A stretch of DNA of 64,000 nt from an uncultured Caldilineaceae bacterium (lineage in GTDB: Bacteria; Chloroflexota; Anaerolineae; Caldilineales; Caldilineaceae). Location of the stretch: assembly GCA_951813625.1 (NCBI GenBank), contig CATOTS010000003.1, forward strand, positions 1-64,000, written 5' to 3'. Under the pieces are notes generated by a model. The model worked only from the letters and a program-made list of their open reading frames with translations, did not search any database and was not told the origin of the DNA. A program made the position numbers and the translations under genes. Below, in pieces: positions 44,766-54,474 of the stretch (position 1 is its first letter; each line of letters opens with the position of its first letter).

Positions 44766-46310
44766 TCACTCGAGAAATCGGAAAGAATAGATGTCGGCGT
44801 CTTTCAGCACAAAGCGCAGCCTCACCGGCGCACCGGCCAGGCTGCCCAGTTCGCGTCCACCGTTCCAACGCACGACGCGCTCAAGATCGTCGCCCAGCAT
44901 TTCAACACATTCTTTGAGGCTGAAGCCCTCAACCGGCGAGTTCATCTGATCGCGCAGCAGCTCGACGCGGACGCTGCCGGCCGCAGAGGCCGAGAAGTTG
45001 AGCGCCAGTTTACGGCCGGAGAAGATCAGCGGCTTCGTGATCAGCTCGCCGCCGCTCAGCGGCGCCTGCAGCGAGGCGAACCCGTCGACGCGCAGGGTAT
45101 AGCGACGCAGGTTCGTACTCTCGCCGCGCCAGTAGCCTTCGTTAACGTAGATCGACAGTTCGTCCGGCGCGCCGGCAAACGGCGAGCGCGTTGTAACGAT
45201 ACCCCAGTTCTGATGGTTGTCGCCGTAGGTCCAGTTGTCTACCGGCCGCAGCCCCGGCCGGATGAAAGACTCCTGCCACAGGTGGAAGTTATAGCCGTCG
45301 CGGCTGCTCATAAGCAAGCTGTCGGTGATCGCCGCGCCGTAACGCTCGGAAATGGCGGACCTCATGCGCCGGTGCTCGACCTCCGGCAGCCCCTCGATCG
45401 CCTCCGACCATGTACGTTCGACATAGCGGGTAGGGAACCCCAGGAGAATGTGCGGAGCGCGGAAGTAGGGCCAGACCTGGTTGGTGTAGAGCTCGTCGGG
45501 GCGTCCTTCGTTGTAGCTGACGTAGACCTGATCGGTCCAGTGGAGATAGTCGGGGGAGGTGGCCGTGAGGATATCGCGGCCGTAGCGCGACCCACGCAAA
45601 CTGTCGTCAGCGCCATCCTCGCGTCTGCCTGCGGGATGAGCGCCGTAGGGTTCCTCGCCGGTCTGCGGCAGCCGGAACTCGTTGCGCTGGTAGGACCGGT
45701 ACTCGCCGCGGGCCCCGTCCCAGAAGGCCAGGTTCTGGGTATCGAACGGGCCGAATGTCAGAACGGGGCCGTCGCTCATCTCCTTCCAGTGGAGGCCGTC
45801 CGGCGAGCTGAAGGCCCACAGTCCTCGCTCGTCGCCGCGCTCCATCAGCGCGAGTGATTTGTAGCGCTCCTCGGGGCGGCAGGCTGGATTCGCGTCCTTA
45901 AACGGGGAGAACAGACCGTTCAGGATCTCCTTCCCGTCGATGACTATGTTGTTTCTTTTCGACCCGTTGAACTCAACCAGCCCCAGCTCCGGCTTGACCC
46001 AATCGATACCGTTCTCGCTCTCGGCATAGCAGATGCACTTGTCATGGGGCAGGCTGAGGCAATTGCCGCTGTAGTCAAATTGCTGCCCGCGGTAATACAT
46101 ACGAAAGAGGCCGTCGTCCTCGAAAACGGTGAAGCCGCCGCAGGCGTTGCCCTCCCAGGGCGCGTCGGTCCGCAGCGCAATCTCCTGCGGCACAGGCCGG
46201 TTCAGGCGCAGCTGCGCGCCTCCGACGAGTTGGGCAATCAGATGGTCGTCAACCATGAGTTCAAGACGGCTGCCAATGTCGATTGGCGCTGTGCTATCCA
46301 GAATGGTCAT
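44766..46310 (-). CDS. Glycoside hydrolase-like five-bladed propeller protein, copy 1
   Basis: A 514-residue soluble protein, close paralogue of its neighbour. Repeated propeller-blade patterns such as FRMYYRGQ, ICYAESENGIDWVKPELG, ALMERGD and FSSPDGLHWKEM resemble GH32/GH43/GH68-type enzymes. The C-terminal 120 residues (YTLRVDGFASLQAP...) look like a beta-sandwich as in GH32. No catalytic residues can be fixed by eye, and no signal peptide is seen, so it may act on an imported glycoside. ATG 46310 with AAGGGA; it follows copy 2 by 26 bases. Confidence 0.72.
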   Translation of the reverse strand: MTILDSTAPIDIGSRLELMVDDHLIAQLVGGAQLRLNRPVPQEIALRTDAPWEGNACGGFTVFEDDGLFRMYYRGQQFDYSGNCLSLPHDKCICYAESENGIDWVKPELGLVEFNGSKRNNIVIDGKEILNGLFSPFKDANPACRPEERYKSLALMERGDERGLWAFSSPDGLHWKEMSDGPVLTFGPFDTQNLAFWDGARGEYRSYQRNEFRLPQTGEEPYGAHPAGRREDGADDSLRGSRYGRDILTATSPDYLHWTDQVYVSYNEGRPDELYTNQVWPYFRAPHILLGFPTRYVERTWSEAIEGLPEVEHRRMRSAISERYGAAITDSLLMSSRDGYNFHLWQESFIRPGLRPVDNWTYGDNHQNWGIVTTRSPFAGAPDELSIYVNEGYWRGESTNLRRYTLRVDGFASLQAPLSGGELITKPLIFSGRKLALNFSASAAGSVRVELLRDQMNSPVEGFSLKECVEMLGDDLERVVRWNGGRELGSLAGAPVRLRFVLKDADIYSFRFLE

Positions 46311-46336
46311 TGTAAGATTCCCTTAACGGAACCGGC

Positions 46337-47920
46337 TCAGCCGGCAACAAACTGGAACGCGTAAAGGTCGGCATCGCGCAGAACAATGCGCATGCGGATG
46401 GGGACGCCGGCCAGTCGGCTGACGTCGCCGCCGCCGGTCCAGCGCACCGTGCGATCGATGTCGTCGCCGAGCAGCTCGACGCAGTCCTCGAGACTGAAGC
46501 CCTCAATTGGCGTGTTCATCTGGTCTCGCAACAGCTCGACGCGCACGCTGCCCGCGGCGGAGGCTGAGAAGTTGACCTGCAGCTGCTCGCCGGCAAAGAT
46601 CAGCGGCTTTGTGACCATTTCGCCCCCGCTCAGAGGGGCATTTACCGACGCGAAGCCATCGACGCGCAGCGTGTAGCGCCGAAGGTTGGTGCTCTCGCCG
46701 CGCCAGTAGCCTTCACTCGTGTAAATCGAGAGTTCATCCGGGGCGCCGGCAAAGTAGGAGCGGGTCGCTACTATGCCTTGCGCGGGAAAGCCGTCGCCGT
46801 ACACCCAATTGTCAACAGGCCGCAGGCCCGGGCGGATGAAAGATTCCGGCCACAGGTTGAAGGTCTGGCCGTCGCGGCTGCTCATGAACATGCCGTCGGT
46901 CAGCGCGCTGCCGAAACGCTCCTCCACGGCGGCGCGCACACGGCGTTCCTCCAACTCCGGCAGTTCCTCCACCGCTCGCGACCAGCCGGGGTCGATGTAG
47001 CGGGTCGGCAGCCCGACAAAGAGGTGCGGGGCGCGGGCGTAGGGAATGATCGAGTTGTTGTAGATCTCGTCGGTGCGGCCCTGGTTGTAGTTGACAAAAG
47101 ACGGCTCGCTCCAGTTGATGAAGTCGCTTGACGTGGCCGTGCGCAGGTCGCGGCCGTGGCGTGAACCGCGTGCGGCCTGGCCGCTCTGCGCCTGGGCCGC
47201 ATAGGGCTCTTCGCCCGTCTTTTCGCTGCGGAACTCGTTGCGGTGGTAGTCGCGGTACTCGCCGCGCACGGTGTCCCAGAAGGCCACGTTCTGCGAATCC
47301 AGCAGGCCGTCGGCGATGACCGGTCCATCGTGCATCGGGGCCCAGTGGATGCCGTCCGGTGATTTGAGCGCGTGCAGACCATCCGGGACTTCTGGGCTGT
47401 GTCCCGGACGCGGCGCCGAGCCGTCAATTCGTGGAATTCGTACCGTCCACGCCTTGTACAGGGCGTCTGCATCCGCAGCCGGGTTCGCATCCTTGAAGGG
47501 AGCAAACGCCCGCACGGGAAAGGGGTGGTCCTCGCTGCTGAGGATGATGTTGTTTCTGCTTGAGCCCTCGAACTCGACCAGCCCAAGCTCCGGCCTGACC
47601 CAGTTGATGCCGTCGCTGCTCTCGGCATAGCAGACGAAATCGGGGTGGGGGTTTTCGTCCAGCCCGTCTTTGGTCGTTATGAATTGGCGGGCTATATAGT
47701 ACATGCGATAGGCGCCGCCGGCCTGGACGACGGCAAACGACGTGCAGGCGTTTCCTTCCCACGGCCTGTCGGTGACCAGCACCACCTCGCGGGGAATCGG
47801 CCTGCTCAGGCGCAGCTCCGCACCTCCGCTGAGACGTGCTATCAGAAAATCGTCCACCAGCGGCTCCAGCCGCTCGCCAATGTCGGTCGGGCCGTCGCTC
47901 ATGGTCTGAATTCGGGTCAT
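46337..47920 (-). CDS. Glycoside hydrolase-like five-bladed propeller protein, copy 2
   Basis: A 527-residue protein collinear with copy 1 from end to end. Shared strings include FIRPGLRPVDNW, EGYWRGESTNLRRYTLRV and LNFSASAAGSVRVELLRD-like segments. The differences cluster in blades 1-3, so the two may accept different substrates. ATG 47920 with GGAGG. No signal peptide. Tandem duplication within the operon is the simplest origin. Confidence 0.72.
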   Translation of the reverse strand: MTRIQTMSDGPTDIGERLEPLVDDFLIARLSGGAELRLSRPIPREVVLVTDRPWEGNACTSFAVVQAGGAYRMYYIARQFITTKDGLDENPHPDFVCYAESSDGINWVRPELGLVEFEGSSRNNIILSSEDHPFPVRAFAPFKDANPAADADALYKAWTVRIPRIDGSAPRPGHSPEVPDGLHALKSPDGIHWAPMHDGPVIADGLLDSQNVAFWDTVRGEYRDYHRNEFRSEKTGEEPYAAQAQSGQAARGSRHGRDLRTATSSDFINWSEPSFVNYNQGRTDEIYNNSIIPYARAPHLFVGLPTRYIDPGWSRAVEELPELEERRVRAAVEERFGSALTDGMFMSSRDGQTFNLWPESFIRPGLRPVDNWVYGDGFPAQGIVATRSYFAGAPDELSIYTSEGYWRGESTNLRRYTLRVDGFASVNAPLSGGEMVTKPLIFAGEQLQVNFSASAAGSVRVELLRDQMNTPIEGFSLEDCVELLGDDIDRTVRWTGGGDVSRLAGVPIRMRIVLRDADLYAFQFVAG

Positions 47921-47960
47921 TCTGGCTCACCCTCCAATCTTTGAACTGCGCAAGGTCAAG

Positions 47961-48575
47961 TTACTTCTCTGGCGGCTTGTCCGGCGAGATCTCAAACTTG
48001 CCCAGCGCCAGCCTGCCCTGGACCTCCCTGTCGAAGCCGATAAGCGAGAAGCCGTAGCTGTGTGCCTCACCCAGTACGTCGTCGAGCCGCGGCCCGCCCT
48101 CGGCGTAGCTGCGGCGCTGGAACTCTGCGCTGCTGTAGCTGCGGTTCCACAGGCTCTCGTCGTTCTCCAACACAAATCGGCTCGGTTCCGGCGCCCAGCT
48201 CCCGTGTGAAATCGGAACCGGGAGGCCGGTATAGTGCCAGCGAACGCCCGGCGCGTGGACCCAGAAGTGGCACTCGGCCCCATACAGGTCGAGATCGAAA
48301 CCCCGCAGATAGACCGACACCATCGCCTGTCTCAGGTCGACCGGTTTCAGGCCGACCCAGCCGCGGTAGTGAATCAGCGCCAGAATCGATATCGGCCTCT
48401 CCGGTACGTCGGCGCTCCAGCGCGACTGGTCAGCCCAGACAAACCCTGCGTTGTCGACGCCGCCCTGCCTCTCCCACGTCGTCAGCACGAAGATGCCCGA
48501 CCCGGCAACGATCGAACCGTGATAATCATACGAGTGCCACCCTTCCGGCCCCAGTTCAAAACTGTTCTTGATCAT
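47961..48575 (-). CDS. Hypothetical beta-rich protein
   Basis: A 204-residue protein without known family. ATG 48575 has AAGGAG upstream and replaces an open extension that overlaps the dehydrogenase gene. Many aromatic residues in short strands (GWHSYDYHGS, LIHYRGWVGLKPVDLR, CHFWVHAPGVRWHYTG) suggest a jelly-roll like a carbohydrate-binding or concanavalin-type domain. No signal peptide. Its place before the two propeller genes suggests a carbohydrate partner. Confidence 0.6.
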   Translation of the reverse strand: MIKNSFELGPEGWHSYDYHGSIVAGSGIFVLTTWERQGGVDNAGFVWADQSRWSADVPERPISILALIHYRGWVGLKPVDLRQAMVSVYLRGFDLDLYGAECHFWVHAPGVRWHYTGLPVPISHGSWAPEPSRFVLENDESLWNRSYSSAEFQRRSYAEGGPRLDDVLGEAHSYGFSLIGFDREVQGRLALGKFEISPDKPPEK

Positions 48576-48624
48576 TTCTCGTCTCCTTTTGCGGTCACGC
48601 GAGTCCCCGCCGGATGGCGCTCTG

Positions 48625-49629
48625 TCAGTCCCATTCGAGCACAATGCCCAGTGAACTCTCCCGCCGGTTCACGATCAGGTCCCACGCTGTCCTCGCTTCC
48701 CGGGCCGGAAAACGATGTGTGATCAGCGACTTCGTCTCCAGCTCGCCGCGCGCGATATGCTGCAGCGTCCGGTCCATGCGCGGGCGGCTCCAGCCGGAGG
48801 GACAGTGTAGCGTCTGCTCTCCCCGCCGCAGCTTCTGGATGTCGATCACTCCCTCTGTCCCGTAGAAGCCGGCGGAGACGATGTGCCCGTCGTGCTTCAT
48901 CAGCGGCAGGCTCTCGTTCACCGCGTGGATGGCACCCACCGTATCCACAAGGATGGCGATGCCTTCCGACGAATCGGAAGCCACATGCTGCAACGCTTCA
49001 GTCGAGTCGGTGTCGTTCGCGTTGATGGTAATGGCCCCGTCAATTTGCAGAAGCTGCAGACGGAAGCCGTGCCGCCCGATCATCGCGACCCGCGCGCCCC
49101 GCAGGCCCAGCGTCTGCGAGGCCCAGTGGCCGACCAGCCCGTCACCGATGACAACACCCAAATCGCCCGCCTCCACCAGGGGCCGGGCGCCGCAGTTAAA
49201 GCCCACCTGCGTCAGCACGAGACCACTAGCCGCCTCCGGGTCCACGTTGTCGGGCAGTTTCCAGATGCTGTCAGGCGCCGCCACTGCGGGGGACACGTGC
49301 CCGCCCGCCGCCGTCACCCCGTAGTCCACGCGGCTGCTCGCAACGAAGACCCAGTCGCCGCGGCGCAGGCCGTCTACCTGGGAGCCGACCCATTCGACCG
49401 TGCCGGTCTTCTGATAACCCGGTACACGCGGAAATACGGGCGGGCCCCCCGCGCGGTAGGGGCTCTCGCCGTTGCTTCTCTCGCCCCGTAGATACGAGCC
49501 TTCCGTCCCGTTGCTGATCCACGAGAATCGCGTCCGGACAACCACGTCGGCGGCGGTCGGATCGGGCACCTGGATTTCCCGGAATCCGACCTGGTTCCGG
49601 TCCTCGAAGACCACCGCTTCCGCCTTCAC
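48625..49629 (-). CDS. MDR-family dehydrogenase (zinc-less type)
   Basis: A 334-residue medium-chain dehydrogenase/reductase. VPGYQKTGTVEWVGSQVDGLRRGDWV is the GroES-like part and VVIGDGLVGHWASQTLGLRGA the NAD(P)-binding part. The catalytic-zinc Cys-His pattern of classical alcohol dehydrogenases is not visible, as in BchC-like and other sugar-linked members. GTG 49629 follows GGAGGA. Its role may be oxidation of a sugar hydroxyl in the pathway. Confidence 0.82.
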   Translation of the reverse strand: MKAEAVVFEDRNQVGFREIQVPDPTAADVVVRTRFSWISNGTEGSYLRGERSNGESPYRAGGPPVFPRVPGYQKTGTVEWVGSQVDGLRRGDWVFVASSRVDYGVTAAGGHVSPAVAAPDSIWKLPDNVDPEAASGLVLTQVGFNCGARPLVEAGDLGVVIGDGLVGHWASQTLGLRGARVAMIGRHGFRLQLLQIDGAITINANDTDSTEALQHVASDSSEGIAILVDTVGAIHAVNESLPLMKHDGHIVSAGFYGTEGVIDIQKLRRGEQTLHCPSGWSRPRMDRTLQHIARGELETKSLITHRFPAREARTAWDLIVNRRESSLGIVLEWD

Positions 49630-49743
49630 TCTAGAGTTTCCTCCAGTTGCGGCTGGTAACCAATGTGTGCCGGCAATTCGATTGCTGTGACCGCGTACCG
49701 GGTTAGAATCTACGCCGCCAAAGCGAGGCTCGGCCTCGCCCGC

Positions 49744-50967
49744 CTACGATTCGGCGGCCACGCGTTCCACCGCGTCCGCGATCGCGGCGGCGATGTACTC
49801 GTTTTCCTCTTCCGTAAGAAGCGCGTGAATCAGTGTGCAAATGATCCTCTCGCTGATCTCGTCGGAGACAGGCAGCGCCTGTCCGCCCACGAGCTGGCGG
49901 TAGAACCCGCGGGTCTTGTACAGCTCCGCCGATGCCATCCAAGACTCGACCATGTACTCCTGCTTGAGAAGCTCCATCAAGCGGTCGCGTTTCTCCCCCG
50001 CCCACTGACGCGGAACCAGCATCGGATAGACGTAGTAGACATGGCCGCAGTCGGGCGGCTCGTAGGGCAGAGTCAACTCGTCGACGTCTTTCAGCAGGGC
50101 AGTCCGTTCGTGCGCCCGTTGCACCCGCATCGCGTTGGTTTCATCGAGCCGCCGCAGCTGCACGTTCCCGACCGCAGCCTGCACCTTGGTCATCTTGTAG
50201 TTGGTCCCCCAGCTATCGGTCGTGTTCCCGAACTGGCGAATGTCGCACAGCCGCGCGTTCAACTCAGGATCGTCGGTCGTGATCATCCCGCCTTCGCCCA
50301 AAGTGGACATATGTTTGCGCGTGTGCAGGCTGAAAACCGTCATCCAGCCCTTCTTGCCCACCGCCGTGCCGCGGTAGGTTGCGCCGCAGGCGCGGGCCGC
50401 GTCGCCTATCACCTTGAGCGGCCCGTGCTTCGGGTGCGGAAATCGTTCGGCGATATCCTGAAGGTCGTCCATCGGCGAGGAGAGGCCGACGAAATGGACG
50501 GGGAAGATGGCGCGCGTGCGCGGCGAAATGAGCCGCTCGACGTCTTCCGGGTCCAGGTTGAGCGTCTTGGGATCGATGTCGCATGCGACCAGCTTTCCGC
50601 CCTGGCTGACGATTGAGTAGGCAGAGGCAATGAAATTGACGGCCGGGCAGATGACCTCGTCTCCCGGCTCGAGGTCGAGGCACATCATCGCCATGTCGAG
50701 CCCGGAACCGGCGCCGTTGATCGAGATCGCATATTCCGTGCCGACATAGTCGGCGAATGAGCGCTCGAAGCTTTGGATCTCCTCGGCGCCGATAAAACCG
50801 AAGCCTCCTTCGCGCCAGTCCATCGAAGCGCGCATCGCCCGGACAGCCGCCTCGACCTCTTCTTCGGTATAGACGCCGCCGAGTTCAGGCTCGTAGCGAA
50901 TCGGCCTTTGCGGACGCCGGCTCTCCAGGATCTCCCGTCGCTGGCTTTTGTCCAAAATGTTGGCCAT
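49744..50967 (-). CDS. DegT/DnrJ/EryC1/StrS family aminotransferase
   Basis: A 407-residue PLP enzyme of the sugar aminotransferase family. INGAGSGLDMAMM binds phosphate, VIGDAARACGATYRG carries the pyridine Asp, and FSLHTRKHMSTLGEGG holds the Lys that forms the aldimine. Members transaminate keto-sugars or act as PLP-dependent dehydratases. ATG 50967 with AAAGGAG. It follows a PhyH gene by 26 bases. An amino sugar or aminocyclitol step is likely, though not proven. Confidence 0.87.
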   Translation of the reverse strand: MANILDKSQRREILESRRPQRPIRYEPELGGVYTEEEVEAAVRAMRASMDWREGGFGFIGAEEIQSFERSFADYVGTEYAISINGAGSGLDMAMMCLDLEPGDEVICPAVNFIASAYSIVSQGGKLVACDIDPKTLNLDPEDVERLISPRTRAIFPVHFVGLSSPMDDLQDIAERFPHPKHGPLKVIGDAARACGATYRGTAVGKKGWMTVFSLHTRKHMSTLGEGGMITTDDPELNARLCDIRQFGNTTDSWGTNYKMTKVQAAVGNVQLRRLDETNAMRVQRAHERTALLKDVDELTLPYEPPDCGHVYYVYPMLVPRQWAGEKRDRLMELLKQEYMVESWMASAELYKTRGFYRQLVGGQALPVSDEISERIICTLIHALLTEEENEYIAAAIADAVERVAAES

Positions 50968-50993
50968 TCTCCGCTCCTTTCCTTTTTCGCTTT

Positions 50994-51734
50994 TCAGCCA
51001 GGATAATCATCGCGCAGAAAATAGGCGTTGGCGAGAGAGTCGTCTTCGCAGGTTACGCCCTCGGTCACCCAGTGCGTAGCGTAGCCCCGCCGCCAGCGGT
51101 CCGATTCATTGCGATATGAGGTATGCAACGTGCGGCTGTGATGGAAAACGACCCCGCCTTTGCCTACCGGGGCCAGCGCCTCCTTCGAGAAATCAATCTG
51201 GTCTGGATTCGGAACCAGATTGTACGGTTCGCCGGGGAGCGGTTCGTGGGGCAGCAGCGGCTCTTTGTGGCTGCCCTCGATATATCGCAGGCAGCCGTTG
51301 GCCTTATCCACGTCGTCCAGCGCGATCCAGGCGGTGATCAGGTGATCGGCAGGGTGGATGCGAAAGTAAAAATTGTCTTGATGATACGGTTTGGCTGAGC
51401 CAAATCGCGGCGGTTTCATCAGGATCTGATCGCCTTTCAGCAAAGGACGTTTGCCTCCCAGCAACGCTGACAACAGCGTCGTCAATCGTTTGTCCAGCAC
51501 CAGTTCCTTGAATGCGGAATGCTTGAGAAACGGCGTGTCGATTTTCCGGGGGGCCACCTGCCCGTCGTCTGAACGGTCAACGTGATAGGACGAATCGCTC
51601 GCGTCCAACTCGGAGATGCTGACGGAAAGAGCGACTTCGGCCACCCTTTCGGCTTCATGCGCGGCAAAAACATTCTCCACGGCCACCCAACCTCTTTCCC
51701 AATAGTTATCGTACAGTTCCTGACTGATTCTCAC
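50994..51734 (-). CDS. PhyH-type 2-oxoglutarate/iron oxygenase
   Basis: A 246-residue oxygenase. The facial triad is intact: KPYHQDNFYF gives H-x-D and VVFHHSRTLHTSYRN the distal His. ITAWIALDDVDKANGCLRYIEGSHKE is the conserved core, like ectoine hydroxylase and related enzymes. GTG 51734 has GGAGG 6 bases upstream. Probably hydroxylates or demethylates a pathway intermediate. Confidence 0.86.
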   Translation of the reverse strand: MRISQELYDNYWERGWVAVENVFAAHEAERVAEVALSVSISELDASDSSYHVDRSDDGQVAPRKIDTPFLKHSAFKELVLDKRLTTLLSALLGGKRPLLKGDQILMKPPRFGSAKPYHQDNFYFRIHPADHLITAWIALDDVDKANGCLRYIEGSHKEPLLPHEPLPGEPYNLVPNPDQIDFSKEALAPVGKGGVVFHHSRTLHTSYRNESDRWRRGYATHWVTEGVTCEDDSLANAYFLRDDYPG

Positions 51735-51847
51735 CGTTGCCTCCGAGAACTATTATGCCCACAAGCGCCCTTCCTCGATCGCAGCAAGTGCCTTCTGGCG
51801 GGCAACTGACCAATGGTGAACAAGCGCTGACCAGCGCCTAAAGGCCA

Positions 51848-52672
51848 TTACGCTGTCACAAGCGGCTTCACAGGATGATAGATCAGGGGGTTCTGTTCAT
51901 CACTGTCAAGGGGCGCGCCGATTTTCAGTGTTGCCACGTATGAATCAGGCAGTACGTCCTGATTGCCGTTGAAGACGCTGCCGTCGGGCATGTAGAGACA
52001 GGTCATCGCCCGCCGCCAACCTGGTGTCATGTTGGCCCCGGCGGCATGGGCGACCAGACCGTTGTGAAAAGAGCACGATCCCGCTTTCATCGGCGCGGCC
52101 ACAGTAGGATTGTTCTTCCATTGGGGGTAGACATTGAAGAGATCGCCGAGATTCTCGCCGATGCCCGAGCTGTTGAAGGTTGCTCTCTTGTGGGTGCCCG
52201 GCATGAAGTAGAGACAGCCGTTCTCCAAGGTTGAGTCATCGAGCGCCACCCAAATGCTGATCGCGTCGGGCGAACTGAAAGACCAGAACGGGTCGTCCAG
52301 GTGCCAAGCGGTCGGGTTGGCCCAGGGGGCTTTGTGAAGCGCTTGGTCATGGTAGAGGCGAATGCCTTCGACGCCGGACAACTGTGCCGCCATTCTGCCC
52401 AAGCGGGGATCAAGCATCACCTGGCGCACCTTTTCGTTGGCTTGCCATAGATTGATGCGTTGCACAAAGACCCTGTCGTAATAGCTGTCACCTTCCTGCC
52501 AGCGTTCATTTCCTTCTTGACCGGCAAGTTTCCATTGGCCAAGTTCGGCAACGGCCTCTTCCACTGCATCGCGCCATGTTTCCAGTTCGTCCGCAGTCAG
52601 AAAGTCGTGAATCACGATGAAACCGTTGTTACGGTAAGAATCGATCTGCGCTTGGGTCAGGTCTGTGTACAC
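51848..52672 (-). CDS. PhyH-type 2-oxoglutarate/iron oxygenase
   Basis: A 274-residue oxygenase. GTG 52672 is chosen because a perfect AGGAGG lies 6 bases upstream; the open frame extends to 52774, but those residues are not family-like. AWHLDDPFW supplies H-x-D, and CSFHNGLVAHAAGANMTPGWRR the distal His and Arg. WVALDDSTLENGCLYFMPGTHK is the core. It follows the third propeller gene by 126 bases. Confidence 0.86.
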   Translation of the reverse strand: MYTDLTQAQIDSYRNNGFIVIHDFLTADELETWRDAVEEAVAELGQWKLAGQEGNERWQEGDSYYDRVFVQRINLWQANEKVRQVMLDPRLGRMAAQLSGVEGIRLYHDQALHKAPWANPTAWHLDDPFWSFSSPDAISIWVALDDSTLENGCLYFMPGTHKRATFNSSGIGENLGDLFNVYPQWKNNPTVAAPMKAGSCSFHNGLVAHAAGANMTPGWRRAMTCLYMPDGSVFNGNQDVLPDSYVATLKIGAPLDSDEQNPLIYHPVKPLVTA

Positions 52673-52798
52673 AGATGGCCTCCTATTCATCTTAGCTCTC
52701 TGCGCCGGCATGGAATAGAGCCCTGCGCCTGGCCCGTCTTTCACCGAGGCGCCTTGCCATCGCGGCTTCTTCACCGTGATTAATGCAATCTGATGCGC

Positions 52799-54232
52799 TC
52801 ACCAGAGGGTCGGCAGAGGTTCGCAGGCATAGTATGCCTCGCACTTGTTGCGGATGGCGAACAGTTCCGCTTCGCGCATGGCGATCTCGATGCGGACCGG
52901 CCTGTCGATCAGTTCCGAGATGTCGCTGCGTTCCTGCCAACGGGGCTTGGCATAGAGATGGTCGCCGCTGACTGGCAGCGCCTCGTCCCACGTGTATCCG
53001 GCAATTGGCTGGGCCGTCTCGCCGTCCAGCATCTGCACCCGGATATGTGAATGTGCCATGGTGCGCACGTTGAGGCTGATCTCGCCATCCTTAGGGATGA
53101 GCACTTTGGTGCGCATTACTCCATCGCGGCCCCAAGTCTTGAGTGAACAGAACCCATCCAGTCGCATCTCGTACAGCAGCGGATTGCTGTCGCCGGAGTA
53201 ATCCAGCCCGGCCTCCTGCATTTCGAGAAAATCGGCGTGCCCGCCTTTGTTGGCCTGCGCGTAGAACAACAGCTTGTCTTCCGTGGTTCGCAGCATCTCC
53301 ATGCCGTAGACGGAGCCACCGCCCTGCAGCCCGTAGGGTCGAATCGGCATGAAAGGCGCGTTGCGCGCGGTGCGATACCAATAAGACCCGTTGTAGCTGT
53401 AGGTCAACTCCGTCTCGATGCGGCCAAAGTACTTGAGATGGGGCCACCTGGGGCTGACATTGCTCACCTCCTCGAAGCGATCTGTGCTGAAGATGTGGAG
53501 CAGCCCGATGAACATGCCTTCGTAGGGACGCGCCGGCATGTCGTAAAATTCGGCGCCAACGCGGTCCATACTGTCCGGCTGCAGGATTGTGGTCGGACGC
53601 GAAAACTCCTGGAAATCCTCTGTCACAGAGATGGCCACCCGCCGGTCGGTATATACGGGGCGCACAAAGAGTTGAAACAGCCCGGCTTGCTCATTCCACA
53701 GGATATCGCCGGCTGTATCCGAACCTGGATCCAACCATGGGCGCTCGGCATCGACCGCGAACTGCAAGCCGTCATCGGAGAACCCTCCCAGGGTGACATG
53801 GCGCGGCCAGCCAAGCACGGTCGTGACGTAGCCCCGCTCCGCCAAGGGTGTGTCGGCCAGCGAGTGGATCGCATAGGCCCAGATAGGCTGGCCGTTCTGA
53901 TCCACCACCACGTCCTTGAAGCCCTTCCAGCCCTGGTTGGCCGCGCCTTTCCAGCCGAGAGCGGCCGCGGGATCATAGCTCGGGTTGGGCCAGTCGTAGG
54001 GGTTGTCGGACTGCAACCGAAATACGACTCTGCCTTTATGAGTAAAGAGGTACATCACATAGCGCCCGAGCCGCTGGTCGTAGAACACAGTGATATATCC
54101 GCCATAACCTTCCGATCCGAGCGGTTTGAACTCGGTGAAGATCTCTTTTACAAAGGTTGGCTTGCCCCACACTCGCTCCAGGCAGTCGGCGCGTTCGAGC
54201 ATCCAGTTGTCAAAGAACCAGATTCCGTTCAT
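52799..54232 (-). CDS. Glycoside hydrolase-like propeller protein, copy 3 (divergent)
   Basis: A 477-residue protein related in layout to the two tandem copies but much diverged. The N-terminus IWFFDNWMLERADCLER, blade patterns (YITVFYDQRLGRYVMYLF, FRLQSDNPYDWPNP) and the C-terminal beta-sandwich opening LLYEMRLDGFCSLKTW are recognisable. It lacks a signal peptide. ATG 54232 follows GGAGAGGG. First enzyme gene after the transporter, separated from it by a hairpin that may end part of the transcripts. Confidence 0.7.
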   Translation of the reverse strand: MNGIWFFDNWMLERADCLERVWGKPTFVKEIFTEFKPLGSEGYGGYITVFYDQRLGRYVMYLFTHKGRVVFRLQSDNPYDWPNPSYDPAAALGWKGAANQGWKGFKDVVVDQNGQPIWAYAIHSLADTPLAERGYVTTVLGWPRHVTLGGFSDDGLQFAVDAERPWLDPGSDTAGDILWNEQAGLFQLFVRPVYTDRRVAISVTEDFQEFSRPTTILQPDSMDRVGAEFYDMPARPYEGMFIGLLHIFSTDRFEEVSNVSPRWPHLKYFGRIETELTYSYNGSYWYRTARNAPFMPIRPYGLQGGGSVYGMEMLRTTEDKLLFYAQANKGGHADFLEMQEAGLDYSGDSNPLLYEMRLDGFCSLKTWGRDGVMRTKVLIPKDGEISLNVRTMAHSHIRVQMLDGETAQPIAGYTWDEALPVSGDHLYAKPRWQERSDISELIDRPVRIEIAMREAELFAIRNKCEAYYACEPLPTLW

Positions 54233-54259
54233 GTCCCTCTCCAAGCATCAGACGTTAAT

Positions 54260-54305
54260 AAAAAGACAGTTACCGCTGGGCGGGATGGGCGTGGCAGTCT
54301 TTTTT
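54260..54305 (-). terminator. Intrinsic terminator-like hairpin between transporter and enzyme genes
   Basis: AAAAAGAC (54260-54267) pairs with GTCTTTTT (54297-54304), extended by TGCC/GGTA with a small bulge. U-rich tails occur on both strands. It could reduce read-through from the permease genes into the enzyme genes. Confidence 0.5.
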
Positions 54306-54474
54306 GTACGCAAGGCGGTCTGGTTCGCCTTCACAGCCCCGAACGCGCCCCCGGCGTCAGACGCGGCTGCAATGTCTGGCAGTCGGGCGTGCAACATGAT
54401 CGGGCAGGGGCTATGCGTGACCCAGGGCAGGCGGTGTCGGCACAGAAGCAGCGGGGTCAGACCTGTCGTCACCG

